DNA of 64,000 nucleotides from Bhargavaea cecembensis (lineage in GTDB: Bacteria > Bacillota > Bacilli > Bacillales_A > Planococcaceae): the NCBI RefSeq assembly GCF_001619585.1, contig NZ_LQNT01000001.1, positions 558,001 through 622,000 on the forward strand. The letters are read 5' to 3'. Each line of letters begins with the position of its first letter. Within the stretch, counting starts at the first letter, position 1. The notes below the pieces were generated by a model. The model was given only the letters and a program-made list of their open reading frames with translations, was not told where the DNA came from and did not search any database. This document shows, piece by piece, positions 25,806 through 34,269 of the stretch. The position numbers and the translations under genes are program-made.

Positions 25806-26974
25806 CGTTTCACCGCCTCCTTCATTGTCTCGCGCTCATCCGCCAGCAGCTCATCCAGCACGCTCCGGAAGAGCTCTTCGGTCTCCTCATCAGGCGCACT
25901 GCCGGTGATTTCCTTGTGGAATGCCCGGAACATGGCGGCATCATCCATCTCTTCCGTCCGTCTGCCCGGTATGTCCGTTCTGTCAGGACGGACAGGCATC
26001 ACACGGGATACATGAAGGGCGTTCGGGAAGACGGACCGGATCCGCTCCATCGGATACAGAACAGGTGTCTCATCGAGCAGCCGGACGAACACATAGTCTT
26101 CCGAATGCGGCATCTCAAGAATCTCTGCCAGCGTCCCCTCCACCGTCCTCATGTCACGCCGGGGGTTCAGCGGACGGTGTTCGACAGATACCTGCCCCTC
26201 GCCGTCCAGTTCCACGCAAAGAAAGCCCTTGTTGTGGGTCTCCTCGGAAATCGAATACTTCAGGGGGGATCCGGAGTAGCGGACGACCGGGCTTCCGACA
26301 GAATGGGCACGATGAAGGTGGCCGAGTGCAGTGTAATGGAACTTGCCGAAGCGCCCCGCATCTACATACTCCGCCCCGCCGACAGACAGCGGGCGTTCGG
26401 ATGTGCTTGTGTTCTCCTCAGGCTCCGCGCCGGGTGTCACGAAGGCATGTCCGATCATCACATGGCGGGCTGCCTGATCGAGATCCCCGCAGCGGCGTTC
26501 CAGCAGGCAACGCATCGCCTCATCATGGTTCGTAACCGTATCATCTTCATATAGCGCACGAACGACCGATGGGTCGGCAAACGGCACACAGTGGAAATGA
26601 ACTTCACCATGCTCGTCTTCCAGAATGACCGGAGCGGCATCCGGTTCGAGGATACCGGTCATATGAAACCCTTTTTCCTTCATAAAGCCGCTGCCGAAAT
26701 GAAGGCGGTTAGGGCTGTCATGGTTGCCCGATACCGCGATGACCGGAATTCCGAGACCGAGCACGATTTCCGAGAGGGCATCATCGAGCAGGCGTACTGC
26801 GTCGGTCGGCGGAACAGCCCGGTCGTACAGATCACCCGCAATGATGATCGCATCCGGCTGTTCCGTCCGTGCGGCTTCGGTCAGCTGCTCAAGGACATGG
26901 CGCTGATCCTCCGTCATATGCACCCCCTGGACGATCTTGCCCAGATGCCAGTCGGCCGTATGGAAGAATTTCAT
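25802..26974 (-). CDS. sbcD: Exonuclease SbcCD subunit D
   Basis: This 390-residue Mre11-type nuclease has the calcineurin-like phosphoesterase motifs FHTADWHLGK, IIAGDLYDRAVPP, VSGNHDSPNRL, MIGHAFV and TALGHLHRAH, which bind two metal ions. The C-terminal region would contact SbcC. It is the first gene of the sbcDC operon. AAAGGTGGGAAAAAG precedes the ATG. Confidence 0.96.
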   Translation of the reverse strand: MKFFHTADWHLGKIVQGVHMTEDQRHVLEQLTEAARTEQPDAIIIAGDLYDRAVPPTDAVRLLDDALSEIVLGLGIPVIAVSGNHDSPNRLHFGSGFMKEKGFHMTGILEPDAAPVILEDEHGEVHFHCVPFADPSVVRALYEDDTVTNHDEAMRCLLERRCGDLDQAARHVMIGHAFVTPGAEPEENTSTSERPLSVGGAEYVDAGRFGKFHYTALGHLHRAHSVGSPVVRYSGSPLKYSISEETHNKGFLCVELDGEGQVSVEHRPLNPRRDMRTVEGTLAEILEMPHSEDYVFVRLLDETPVLYPMERIRSVFPNALHVSRVMPVRPDRTDIPGRRTEEMDDAAMFRAFHKEITGSAPDEETEELFRSVLDELLADERETMKEAVKR

Positions 26975-27060
26975 CTTTTTCCCACCTTTTCATCCGAGTC
27001 TTTTCTATTCATATGATTATAGACCATCTAAGGCCTGTCGCACAGGACCGGTTTTCCGGC

Positions 27061-27519
27061 TCAGTCAGATTCTCCGGACCGCAGGACTTCAGCCTCGAGA
27101 CCAATCTCGACATTCCCTTTGATGGCCCGGCTGATCATGCAGGACGTCTCCGCCTTTTCCGTAAGGCGCCTGGCAAGGGAAAGCTTCTTCTCGTCAGTCC
27201 CCGCAGCAAGCACCAGCCTAGGTTTGTGAACAATCCTCTTATAGGTAAAGACCCCATTTGTCACGTCCACGGTCGCCTCGGAATCCATTATCAGCGACTC
27301 CTTTTCGATGCCGGAACGCTCCAGCATGGCAGCAAGCGTGATGATATAACAGGTCGCCGCCGCCCCAAGCAGCATCTCATCCGGATTCGTCCCGACTCCC
27401 GGGCCATCCATTTCCGGAGGGATGGAAATCTTCGTCTTCAGATTGCCCGATTCGATGACACCGACATCGTTCCGGAGACCCGGCCAATCCGCTTTCAATT
27501 TAAAAATATGTTCCGCCAT
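27061..27519 (-). CDS. OsmC-family peroxiredoxin-like protein
   Basis: A 152-residue OsmC-fold protein with two conserved cysteines, in GAAATCYIITLAAM and AETSCMISRAIKG, and the NPDEMLLGAA motif. The pair reduces organic hydroperoxides in Ohr/OsmC proteins. AGAGGTGATTCC precedes the chosen ATG (eight in-frame codons upstream are disregarded). Bacillus YhfA is a likely relative. Cytosolic and monocistronic. Confidence 0.88.
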   Translation of the reverse strand: MAEHIFKLKADWPGLRNDVGVIESGNLKTKISIPPEMDGPGVGTNPDEMLLGAAATCYIITLAAMLERSGIEKESLIMDSEATVDVTNGVFTYKRIVHKPRLVLAAGTDEKKLSLARRLTEKAETSCMISRAIKGNVEIGLEAEVLRSGESD

Positions 27520-27823
27520 GGAATCACCTCTCTTATTCTTCATGGTAGAACAGATGTACGTACGTTAGCAAGATTTTTCAGGTTGAACCGTATATCGCTC
27601 ATTCACCTGACGAATACGCTTAAATGCAAAGCGTATTTGTTTCTGTGTGTTTCACTTACATCACCAACCCCATAAGGCGATCCTTTGTGTGATATAAAAA
27701 AAGCACCCCGAAGGATCTATGCTTGAAAAGCGCCTATATTTGGCTTGGCTCGCTACTAACCCAAAAACGCTGGTATGGTGTTCATCGGTTCATGCTTTAA
27801 TCATTACTACATGACCGTTCGTT
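27520..27823. other. Intergenic stretch without a gene
   Basis: No supported coding sequence is present. One notable hairpin pairs AATACGCTT (27612 onwards) with AAGCGTATT around a short AT loop and is followed by TGTTTCTGTG on the plus strand. It has no obvious upstream gene to terminate. Confidence 0.6.
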
Positions 27824-28123
27824 TTAATCGAAGTATCCTGTCATCCATCGAAATGTAAAAATGGCAGCTATAATAAGGGCTGATCGACCGAGACTCTTAG
27901 TAGAAATCTTTTCTTCCTTCTTTCCCTTCGCGATCAATAGACCAAAGATGAGCAATGCAACTGGAAACAAGGTAATCAGAACAATAGGTTTAAAAAAAGC
28001 AACTAAGATGGGAGGCACACCTCCATTTGTGTCCAATAAGAACACAGTTGCAATTGTCCCGAAAGCGATTGTTGCTAATATCCCCACTAGCCAATGTGCT
28101 GTTGAGTAACTGATTGTAGTCAC
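27824..28123 (-). CDS. Small three-TM membrane protein
   Basis: A 99-residue protein begins at GTG (MTTISYSTAHWLVGILATIA) and has three hydrophobic segments: about 10-28, 36-62 and 80-95, the second and third separated by the basic loop AKGKKEEKISTK. No motif is recognised. The region is AT-rich. The ribosome binding site (AGGCG) is poor, so the start is uncertain. It lies just left of a duplicated gene fragment. Confidence 0.6.
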   Translation of the reverse strand: MTTISYSTAHWLVGILATIAFGTIATVFLLDTNGGVPPILVAFFKPIVLITLFPVALLIFGLLIAKGKKEEKISTKSLGRSALIIAAIFTFRWMTGYFD

Positions 28124-28138
28124 CGCCTAGTCTTAAAT

Positions 28139-28172
28139 CAGTTCGCAGATAGTTTCATTATATCAATTTCAA
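28139..28172. repeat. 34-bp repeat, left copy
   Basis: This segment matches 30145-30178 at 30 of 34 positions, including an identical 17-bp tail ATTATATCAATTTCAA preceded by C. In the right copy it encodes LEIDIMDLPANC of a small ORF; here the frame ends at a stop after SAN. Confidence 0.7.
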
Positions 28173-28237
28173 ACTGTCAAGAAGAGCAATACCCAAACAC
28201 GAAAACACCCGCCATCCATTAATGGCGGGTTTCACTT

Positions 28238-28444
28238 TTAAATATCGAGCGCTTCGGTCTCATCTTTCGTAAAGGCGCGGGAACGCGAGAGGAATCGCTT
28301 CCCCTCCACCCCTTCCGGGGAGAACATGCCGCCCCGTCCGTGGACGACGTCGATGATGACCTGGGTGTGCTTCCAGTAGTCATACTGGATTTTGTTCATG
28401 TAGAACTTGGCACCGCCGATTTCGCCGAGGAGGACATCCTGGCT
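28238..28444 (-). pseudogene. 3' fragment of a DUF779 gene
   Basis: This segment encodes the C-terminal 68 residues of DUF779, from SQDVLLGEIGGAKFYMNK through SRSRAFTKDETEALDI and stop, but has no N-terminal half. Together with the terminator to its left, 28193-28444 aligns without gaps to 30799-31050 of the intact locus, with about 12 mismatches in 252 bp. It breaks off at GGACATCCTGGCT, where unrelated sequence begins. Confidence 0.88.
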
Positions 28445-28635
28445 TTATATCCATTATTCGTCGGAAAACGAGAACCTTCTGTCCGCCCAGTTCAGCGTCC
28501 CGCAACATTGGTGTCTGCGTAGAACTTCCGTTGCTATATGTCGACTTCACGACACCACCGTCGACCAATGCAAATCTGGAGCACCGGCAGCAGCTCAATG
28601 AGCTATACAGCCAGGGCGCAACTAACTATGGTTAT
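28445..28635 (+). other. Possible decayed coding remnant
   Basis: From 28504 an open frame reads NIGVCVELPLLYVDFTTPPS then TNANLEHRQQLNELYSQGAT and ends WWR at a TAA (28651-28653). An adjoining frame to the left reads ENENLLSAQFSVP, so a single-base frameshift near 28500 may have split it. No start or ribosome binding site is visible. I do not recognise the family; it could be chance. Confidence 0.3.
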
Positions 28636-29040
28636 TCAATGTGGTGGCGTTAAGTCCCGGTGGTGATTGTAACCTTCATACAAGCTCTGTATTTCAAGAA
28701 TTTGCTGTATTAGTTTCTCCAAGTCTTCTATAGAAGGTTGCTCAATCTGTAAATAGTCTGCAATCTTCGAATATGAAACTAAATACATGTCATATGGATA
28801 TACGCTCAAATCCTTTCCGGAATTTTTGGCAAGTCTCTCTCCAAGATTCGTTCGGAACTCATACTCTTTAAATGAATTGTCTAATACAAACCTCTTCATT
28901 TCTTCAGTCTGACTTAATTTTGCCATTTCGATTTCGTGATCATGATTCTGTTTGTTTGTCCAAATGGTACCCGCTAAACCCAATATAGAGCCTGAAAGTC
29001 CAATGATTAAACCAATTAGTAAATCCCAGTTCAAGACCAT
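28636..29040 (-). CDS. Hypothetical protein with N-terminal membrane anchor
   Basis: The 134-residue protein has an N-terminal membrane helix (WDLLIGLIIGLSGSILGLAGTIW) followed by a soluble helical domain containing KLSQTEEMKRFVLDNSFKEYEF and QPSIEDLEKLIQQILEIQSLY in parts. It has no recognised motif. Composition is AT-rich. GAAGGGGGAA abuts the ATG closely, so a TTG two codons later is an alternative start. It belongs to the accessory pocket between the DUF779 fragment and the intact gene. Confidence 0.6.
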   Translation of the reverse strand: MVLNWDLLIGLIIGLSGSILGLAGTIWTNKQNHDHEIEMAKLSQTEEMKRFVLDNSFKEYEFRTNLGERLAKNSGKDLSVYPYDMYLVSYSKIADYLQIEQPSIEDLEKLIQQILEIQSLYEGYNHHRDLTPPH

Positions 29041-29124
29041 TTCCCCCTTCGATATTTATTGTTTCTGCAAAGGGAGAGGAAAACCTTTAAATGAAGATAA
29101 CGCCCAATTAGGCGCTCCATGTGT

Positions 29125-29238
29125 TTACTTTATTCTCCAAGGGTTATCCCAAGTCCATGTTTCTTTTTGAGGACCCATATTGCCAACACAAGAAAATAGA
29201 ATGAATACAAAAACAATATAAATGCCTTTGACATTCAA
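29125..29238 (-). CDS. Putative 37-residue lipoprotein
   Basis: A TTG start after GAGGGAGAAGAG opens a short frame: MNVKGIYIVFVFILFSCVGN, then MGPQKETWTWDNPWRIK and stop. It has a basic n-region, hydrophobic core and a Cys in a plausible lipobox (LFSC), leaving a tiny Trp-rich mature peptide. No homologue is recognised. The 60 bp further left hold only a weak hairpin (GCGCCTAATTGGGCGT). Confidence 0.4.
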   Translation of the reverse strand: MNVKGIYIVFVFILFSCVGNMGPQKETWTWDNPWRIK

Positions 29239-29301
29239 AACTCTTCTCCCTCTTCCCGCCGCAAATATAAACCTCCCTAGCGTTGACTAGAATACAAAGC
29301 A

Positions 29302-30030
29302 TTAATTTTTATTTTCAACTTCTCTTTCTTTAATAATGACATTCACAATAGTAATTAATAAATCCATTTTCCTCTTATCTTTTGTAAACTCATGCTTTAT
29401 AGATAGAAACGTAACTGTAAAAATTAATGTGACACTAGCAACTTGTATAATATTCTCAACTACTTCAATACTATTTGGTTGTTTTACCACAGAAAAATTG
29501 AATAGATTTTCAAGAATTCCTATTTGCGTTACAAAACCACTAATGCCACCAAGTATAATTACTCCTATTACTTTCTGGAAATTATTTAGTATATTATTCT
29601 TTGCATGAAATTCTAAGTAACCCTTTAGTAAGTAGTAATCGTTGATATCTTCACCAACATTCTTGATAATAGTTTTTTTAATACTGACAAGATTTTCGGT
29701 TAAACTAATATCTTTTTCTTCCTTTAGCCATCCATATATAGTGGACTTTTCCCAATCAGGATCACTTAACCAATAATAAAGATTTTTGTGCTTGTTCCCA
29801 TAATCATTTTCAAGTGTCCGTTTCTCGGTTATAGCGGATACTTTACTCGCACCCCATAGACCACCAATCGCTAAATAGACAATAAGTGCCCATGCTCCAA
29901 ATCCTGCAATTAATCCATTGTATTTAGCCGGTAGTATGGCGACCAGAAGTTCATAAGTCGCCAAAAATAAAACAGCATGTTTAAGAGGTTTTCTAGCTAC
30001 TTGTAGAATTTCAAACAACTTATCGAGCAA
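29302..30030 (-). CDS. Hypothetical four-TM membrane protein
   Basis: This 242-residue AT-rich gene encodes membrane segments at about residues 18-35, 38-60, 155-175 and 195-212, with a soluble loop between the second and third (KRTLENDYGNKHKNLYYWLS, EKSTIYGWLKEEKDISLTEN). No family is recognised. The TTG start is poorly spaced from GGGGGAGGAATTC, so the N-terminus is uncertain. Its location in the duplication-flanked pocket suggests acquired DNA. Confidence 0.6.
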   Translation of the reverse strand: MLDKLFEILQVARKPLKHAVLFLATYELLVAILPAKYNGLIAGFGAWALIVYLAIGGLWGASKVSAITEKRTLENDYGNKHKNLYYWLSDPDWEKSTIYGWLKEEKDISLTENLVSIKKTIIKNVGEDINDYYLLKGYLEFHAKNNILNNFQKVIGVIILGGISGFVTQIGILENLFNFSVVKQPNSIEVVENIIQVASVTLIFTVTFLSIKHEFTKDKRKMDLLITIVNVIIKEREVENKN

Positions 30031-30107
30031 TTTCTTCAGAATTCCTCCCCCTCTTCCCGCCGCTTTCGCTTATCGTAACAATCTTGTATTCCCCAAACTC
30101 CGGCAGT

Positions 30108-30212
30108 TCACGGACCTTTGTCTCCCTGCGAAATAACCGCAACACAGTTCGCTGGTAGGTCCATTATATCAATTTCAAGCTTCTCACGACCATCAAATGT
30201 CAATTCGCCCAT
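30108..30212 (-). CDS. Small 34-residue protein
   Basis: The strong Shine-Dalgarno run GGGGGGGA precedes ATG and 34 codons, starting MGELTFDGREKLEIDIMDLP and ending SQGDKGP. It is soluble and acidic. Part of it (LEIDIM) recurs in the 34-bp repeat at 28139. Function is unknown. Confidence 0.4.
   Translation of the reverse strand: MGELTFDGREKLEIDIMDLPANCVAVISQGDKGP
30145..30178. repeat. 34-bp repeat, right copy
   Basis: Partner of 28139-28172, same orientation, 30 of 34 identical, lying within the 34-residue ORF. Confidence 0.7.
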
Positions 30213-30802
30213 GTATATCCCCCCCAATCGAAAAGACGCCGTTCGAAACCCCTCCCCAGAGGTTCGATCGGGTCTCGGCTTGTCCGATAACGTCAATCCA
30301 CTTTTTCGCTATAGTTCACTTCAACATGCGAGGGCTTCCCTTGCTGCCAGGTTACGGTCTGTTTGCCAAATCCGTGCGGCTGCCCTTCCACCTTTTTTTA
30401 ATTTCCCGTCTTTTACAATTCAGTCGGCGATCTCGTCTTTCTACAAGTTCATGCCTTCTCCTCCCTCCTCTCGACCCGACATTTCATTCCTTCCTCTGGC
30501 CGATGATAAGAAGCGTGATGTCATACAGCGTCCTACGCATAACAAATGCAGTGCGCCTGGGTGAATCATCGTCACTCCACATCTAGAAGAAATGCTGAAG
30601 CTCTATATTCCGTGCACACCCACTGGACATTTCGGTCTTCAAATGAAAATTATTCTCACCCGGATGTTGCGTCTCGTGCTTGATAACTAACCGGTGGCTG
30701 AATACTAGGATATCCTCATGACATCCTTCTTCTTTTTGAGCATCGGACGTACTCGCCTTACGCATCCTGTTATTAAACTGACACAATATGTCCCCAATCC
30801 AA
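30213..30802. other. 590-bp stretch without a supported gene
   Basis: Open frames here lack ribosome binding sites and recognisable sequence. The corresponding 600 bp are missing from the left duplicate copy, which jumps from the 34-bp repeat almost directly to the DUF779 terminator. Confidence 0.5.
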
Positions 30803-30838
30803 ACACAAAAACACCCGCCATTCATTAATGGCGGGTGT
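30803..30838 (-). terminator. Terminator of the DUF779 gene
   Basis: A perfect 12-bp stem pairs ACACCCGCCATT with AATGGCGGGTGT around CATT; the minus-strand transcript continues TTTTTGTG. A mutated copy lies at 28203-28232. Confidence 0.88.
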
Positions 30839-30843
30839 CACTT

Positions 30844-31200
30844 TTAAATACCGAGCGCTTCAGTCTCATCTTTCGTAAAGGCGCGGGAGCGCGAAAGGAA
30901 TCGCTTCCCCTCCACCCCTTCCAGGGAGAACATGCCGCCCCGGCCGTCGACGACATCGATGATGACCTGGGTGTGCTTCCAGTAGTCATACTGGTTTTTG
31001 TTCATGTAGAACTTGGCACCGCCGATTTCGCCGAGGAGGACATCCTGGCTGCCGATCAGCAGGTCGCCTTCGGGGTAGCACATCGGGGACGATCCGTCGC
31101 AGCAGCCTCCGGACTGGTGGAACATGACCGGTCCGTGCTTTTTCTGTAGTTTCCGGATCAGTTCGATCGCTTCAGCCGTTGCGGTGACGCGTTCGACCAT
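30844..31200 (-). CDS. DUF779 family protein, partner of aldehyde dehydrogenase
   Basis: The 118-residue protein contains GPVMFHQSGGCCDGSSPMCY, a Cys-rich DUF779 signature, and SQDVLLGEIGG. DUF779 genes are commonly found directly beside acetaldehyde/aldehyde dehydrogenase genes, as here, where it follows 24 bp after the dehydrogenase stop. Its role is unknown, perhaps in metal or Fe-S handling given the cysteines. GAAGGAGGGTCTCGA precedes the ATG. A 3' fragment duplicate lies 2.6 kb to the left. Confidence 0.92.
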   Translation of the reverse strand: MVERVTATAEAIELIRKLQKKHGPVMFHQSGGCCDGSSPMCYPEGDLLIGSQDVLLGEIGGAKFYMNKNQYDYWKHTQVIIDVVDGRGGMFSLEGVEGKRFLSRSRAFTKDETEALGI

Positions 31201-31224
31201 TCGAGACCCTCCTTCCGGATCAGA

Positions 31225-32766
31225 TCAGAAGAAGCCCTGTTTGTTCTCGTCGTAGCTGACGAGGAGGTTCTTCGTCTGCTGGTAGTGCGAGAGCATCATC
31301 TGGTGTGTTTCGCGGCCGATGCCGGACATTTTGTATCCGCCGAATGCCGCGTGTGCCGGATAGACGTGGTAGCAGTTCGTCCAGACACGGCCGGCCTGGA
31401 TGCTTCTGCCCATCTTGTAGGCGGTGTTCGTGTCACGGGACCAGACAGCCGCACCGAGGCCGTAGAGCGTGTCGTTCGCGATTTCAAGCGCCTCTTCGGC
31501 GTCCTTGAACGTCGTGACCGCCACGACAGGTCCGAAGATCTCCTCCTGGAAGATGCGCATCTTGTTGTCGCCCTTGAAGACCGTCGGCTTGACGTAGTAG
31601 CCTTCCTCCAGGTCGCCCTCGAGCTGGTTGCGCTCTCCGCCTGTGAGGCATTCCGCGCCTTCTTCCTTGCCGATCTTCAGGTAGGAGAGGATCTTCTCCA
31701 ACTGCTCGTTGGATGCCTGTGCACCCATCATGACATCCGGGTCCAGCGGGTTGCCGGTCTTGATCGCCTCGACGCGTTTGATGGCGCGCTCGATAAATTT
31801 GTCATAGATGGATTCCTGGATCAGCGCGCGTGATGGGCATGTGCACACTTCGCCCTGGTTGAGAGCGAACATGACAAACCCTTCGACCGCCTTGTCGAGG
31901 AAGGCATCGTCTTCTTCAAACACGTCTTCAAAGAAGATGTTCGGCGACTTGCCGCCCAGCTCGAGCGTGACCGGAATAAGGTTCTGGGATGCATACTGCA
32001 TGATCAGGCGGCCGGTCGTCGTCTCGCCGGTGAACGCGATCTTGCTGATGCGCGGATTGGACGCAAGCGGCTTGCCTGCTTCAAGGCCAAATCCGTTGAC
32101 GACGTTGATCACGCCCGCAGGAAGCAGATCTTCGATCAGCTCGACCAGCACCATGATCGACGCAGGAGTCTGCTCGGCCGGCTTCAGGACAACACAGTTT
32201 CCTGCAGCAAGTGCCGGAGCGAGCTTCCAGACTGCCATGAGGATCGGGAAGTTCCATGGAATGATCTGGCCGACCACGCCGAGCGGCTCATGGAAATGGT
32301 AGGCGACCGTATGTTCATCGATCTGGCTGATGCCGCCTTCCTGGGAGCGCAGTGCGCCCGCGAAGTAACGGAAATGATCGATGGCCAGCGGAATGTCTGC
32401 GTTCAGCGGCTCACGGATGGCCTTGCCGTTGTCCCATGTTTCCGCGACTGCCAGCTTTTCAATGTTTTCTTCCATGCGGTCCGCGATTTTCAGGAGGATC
32501 CTGGATCGTTCCTGGACTGAAGTCTTGCCCCATGCATCCTTGGCGGCATGTGCAGCATCAAGGGCCTTCTCGATGTCCTCTTCCGTGGATCGCGCCACTT
32601 TCGTGAACACCTGGCCCGTCACCGGGGTAATGTTGTCGAAGTACTCACCTTTTGCCGGCGGCACCCACTGGCCTCCGATATAGTTGTCGTACTTCTCCCG
32701 GAAGTTGACTTTCGCACCTTCCGTGTTCGGCTTCGCATAAACTCGGGACTTGATCACTTCTACCAT
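31225..32766 (-). CDS. NAD-dependent aldehyde dehydrogenase
   Basis: The 513-residue ALDH has the catalytic Glu in [14 protein letters not shown], the nucleophilic Cys in [11 protein letters not shown], and [11 protein letters not shown] in the NAD-binding region. It oxidises aldehydes to acids with NAD; the DUF779 partnership matches the acetaldehyde/ExaC-like group. GGGAGGAATGAACAA precedes the chosen ATG; 25 further in-frame codons upstream look non-coding. It forms an operon with DUF779. Confidence 0.94.
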   Translation of the reverse strand: MVEVIKSRVYAKPNTEGAKVNFREKYDNYIGGQWVPPAKGEYFDNITPVTGQVFTKVARSTEEDIEKALDAAHAAKDAWGKTSVQERSRILLKIADRMEENIEKLAVAETWDNGKAIREPLNADIPLAIDHFRYFAGALRSQEGGISQIDEHTVAYHFHEPLGVVGQIIPWNFPILMAVWKLAPALAAGNCVVLKPAEQTPASIMVLVELIEDLLPAGVINVVNGFGLEAGKPLASNPRISKIAFTGETTTGRLIMQYASQNLIPVTLELGGKSPNIFFEDVFEEDDAFLDKAVEGFVMFALNQGEVCTCPSRALIQESIYDKFIERAIKRVEAIKTGNPLDPDVMMGAQASNEQLEKILSYLKIGKEEGAECLTGGERNQLEGDLEEGYYVKPTVFKGDNKMRIFQEEIFGPVVAVTTFKDAEEALEIANDTLYGLGAAVWSRDTNTAYKMGRSIQAGRVWTNCYHVYPAHAAFGGYKMSGIGRETHQMMLSHYQQTKNLLVSYDENKQGFF

Positions 32767-32884
32767 TTGTTCATTCCTCCCATTCTTGTATGCGCTTTCT
32801 ACCTGCAATTCTATATTGTCAGAAAGCACGGAACATTTCAACTTCTATCTCTTCTTTGGTGGAAATTATTTTGCCGCGCACCAA

Positions 32885-32930
32885 GAAATAGAACCGCAGC
32901 CTATATATACATATGTGCCGCGGTTCGGGT
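32885..32930. promoter_or_regulatory. Imperfect inverted repeat between ALDH and peptidase genes
   Basis: GAACCGCAGCC (near 32889) pairs with GCCGCGGTTC (near 32920), one mismatch, around an AT-rich TATATATACATATGT centre. On the minus strand it follows the metallopeptidase gene and ends TCTATTTCTT, so it may be that gene's terminator; an operator for the ALDH operon is the alternative. Confidence 0.4.
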
Positions 32931-32968
32931 TATGACAGAATCTATTATAGTCGGAATCTTCAGTTCAA

Positions 32969-33706
32969 TCAGACTTCTATTTCGAAGTATTCGGTTAGCG
33001 GAAGTTCCCTTCCCCCTTCATGCCAGCTGTTGTACTTCTTGAACACCGCATGTGCACTGCCGTTCTCCCGTTCCACCAATTCACATACCGCGAGAAAGCT
33101 GCGCCAGTAATCAAACATGATCGAAGGCAGGGTACCCTCATAGGAAGCCGCTCCGAAATCATCAAGTGAATGTTTTCCGTAACGGTTCCTCAAAGCATCG
33201 TATAGTGCCCGCTCAGTTGCTCTGACTTGACCGAAGTATGGATCGCCAAGCAGATGCCGGCGCGGCAGGTAAAAGCACATGCCTTCCTCAAACCAGATCG
33301 CATCCGTGCGCTCATCCTCAAAATCGTCGGGGAACAGGTCCAGATGATGGGTCAGTTCATGGGCGAGGATATCCAGCAGCTGCGCTTCGCCGACCGATTC
33401 ATAGAACGACCTCACCTCAGGAAGGTCCTCTCCGTCCATCTGTTCGAACATGATCTGCTTCCATTCCTCCTGATCCGGGCACATGAAAATCAGATTCTCC
33501 CGGGTATAGGCCGGAATCGGAACATTCCCGAACACATCCCGCGCAAGCTCCCCGCTCGTCCACACTACGGCCTTCGGCACTTCCGTAAGGCCGAACGCAT
33601 TGCGGAGAAACGCTTCGTAGGAGCCGAGCCGCATCATAAGCCGTTTGACGGTCGTTTCGTAAGCGGCCCCTTCCCCTGGGGTTTCAAAAGCGAAAACCGA
33701 TTTCAT
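32969..33706 (-). CDS. Putative zinc metallopeptidase (HExxH)
   Basis: The 245-residue cytosolic protein contains ILAHELTHHLDLFPDDF, an HExxH zinc site, followed by WFEEGMCFYLPRR that could supply the third ligand Glu, the gluzincin arrangement. No signal peptide is present. Specific family and substrate are not recognised. Its ATG overlaps the TGA of the upstream GNAT gene by 4 bp, so both are made from one transcript. Confidence 0.75.
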   Translation of the reverse strand: MKSVFAFETPGEGAAYETTVKRLMMRLGSYEAFLRNAFGLTEVPKAVVWTSGELARDVFGNVPIPAYTRENLIFMCPDQEEWKQIMFEQMDGEDLPEVRSFYESVGEAQLLDILAHELTHHLDLFPDDFEDERTDAIWFEEGMCFYLPRRHLLGDPYFGQVRATERALYDALRNRYGKHSLDDFGAASYEGTLPSIMFDYWRSFLAVCELVERENGSAHAVFKKYNSWHEGGRELPLTEYFEIEV

Positions 33707-34188
33707 TCCTTCCCGTCCCCCTTATCCAGACGCAGTTTCATGCCCTCATGTGTCGGACTGAATCCGAGGCTTTCATAGAACCGGATGGCATCCGGCCGGC
33801 TTTTGTCTGTGGTCAGCTGGATCAGCCTGCAGCCCTTTTCCTCAGCAAGTCGGATGGAATGGAGGATCAGTTCCCTGCCGATTCCTCTTCCCCTCATGGT
33901 GGATGCCGTCCTGACGCCTTCAATCATCGCCCGCCAGCTTCCCCTGTATGTGATGGAAGGAAGAAAGGTGAGCTGCAGGACTCCTGCCAACTTACCATCC
34001 GCTTCGGCCACGATCAGCTCATTATTCGGATCCTCATGAATGGCGCGGAACGCCTCTTCGTAAGAACGCTCAAGCGGCAATTCCGGGTTTTCCCGTGTCC
34101 GGCCCAGATTGTCGTCTGCCAGCATGCCGACGATCCCCTCAAGGTCGGAACGCACGGCAGGACGGAATATTAGGTTTTCATCTTTCAT
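33703..34188 (-). CDS. GNAT family N-acetyltransferase
   Basis: A 161-residue GNAT protein: LIFRPAVRSDLEGIVGMLAD at the start, the acetyl-CoA-binding motif RTASTMRGRGIGRELILHSI, and DAIRFYESLGFSPTHEGMKL near the C-terminus. The substrate is unknown. AGGGGGAGCTTCCA precedes the ATG. It is coupled to the downstream metallopeptidase gene. Confidence 0.9.
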   Translation of the reverse strand: MKDENLIFRPAVRSDLEGIVGMLADDNLGRTRENPELPLERSYEEAFRAIHEDPNNELIVAEADGKLAGVLQLTFLPSITYRGSWRAMIEGVRTASTMRGRGIGRELILHSIRLAEEKGCRLIQLTTDKSRPDAIRFYESLGFSPTHEGMKLRLDKGDGKE

Positions 34189-34231
34189 TGGAAGCTCCCC
34201 CTTTCCTTCAACGATACCGGAATCCGGGCAA

Positions 34232-34261
34232 AGAAAAAAGCACGGAAAATGAATTCCGTGC
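34232..34261 (-). terminator. Terminator of rlmN
   Basis: GCACGGAA pairs with TTCCGTGC and the minus-strand transcript continues TTTTTTCTTTG. Confidence 0.85.
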
Positions 34262-34269
34262 CGTTACCG

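Noticed and set aside
30583-30825. An 80-codon minus-strand frame left of the DUF779 gene
   Set aside because: It would start inside the DUF779 terminator and lacks a ribosome binding site or familiar sequence.
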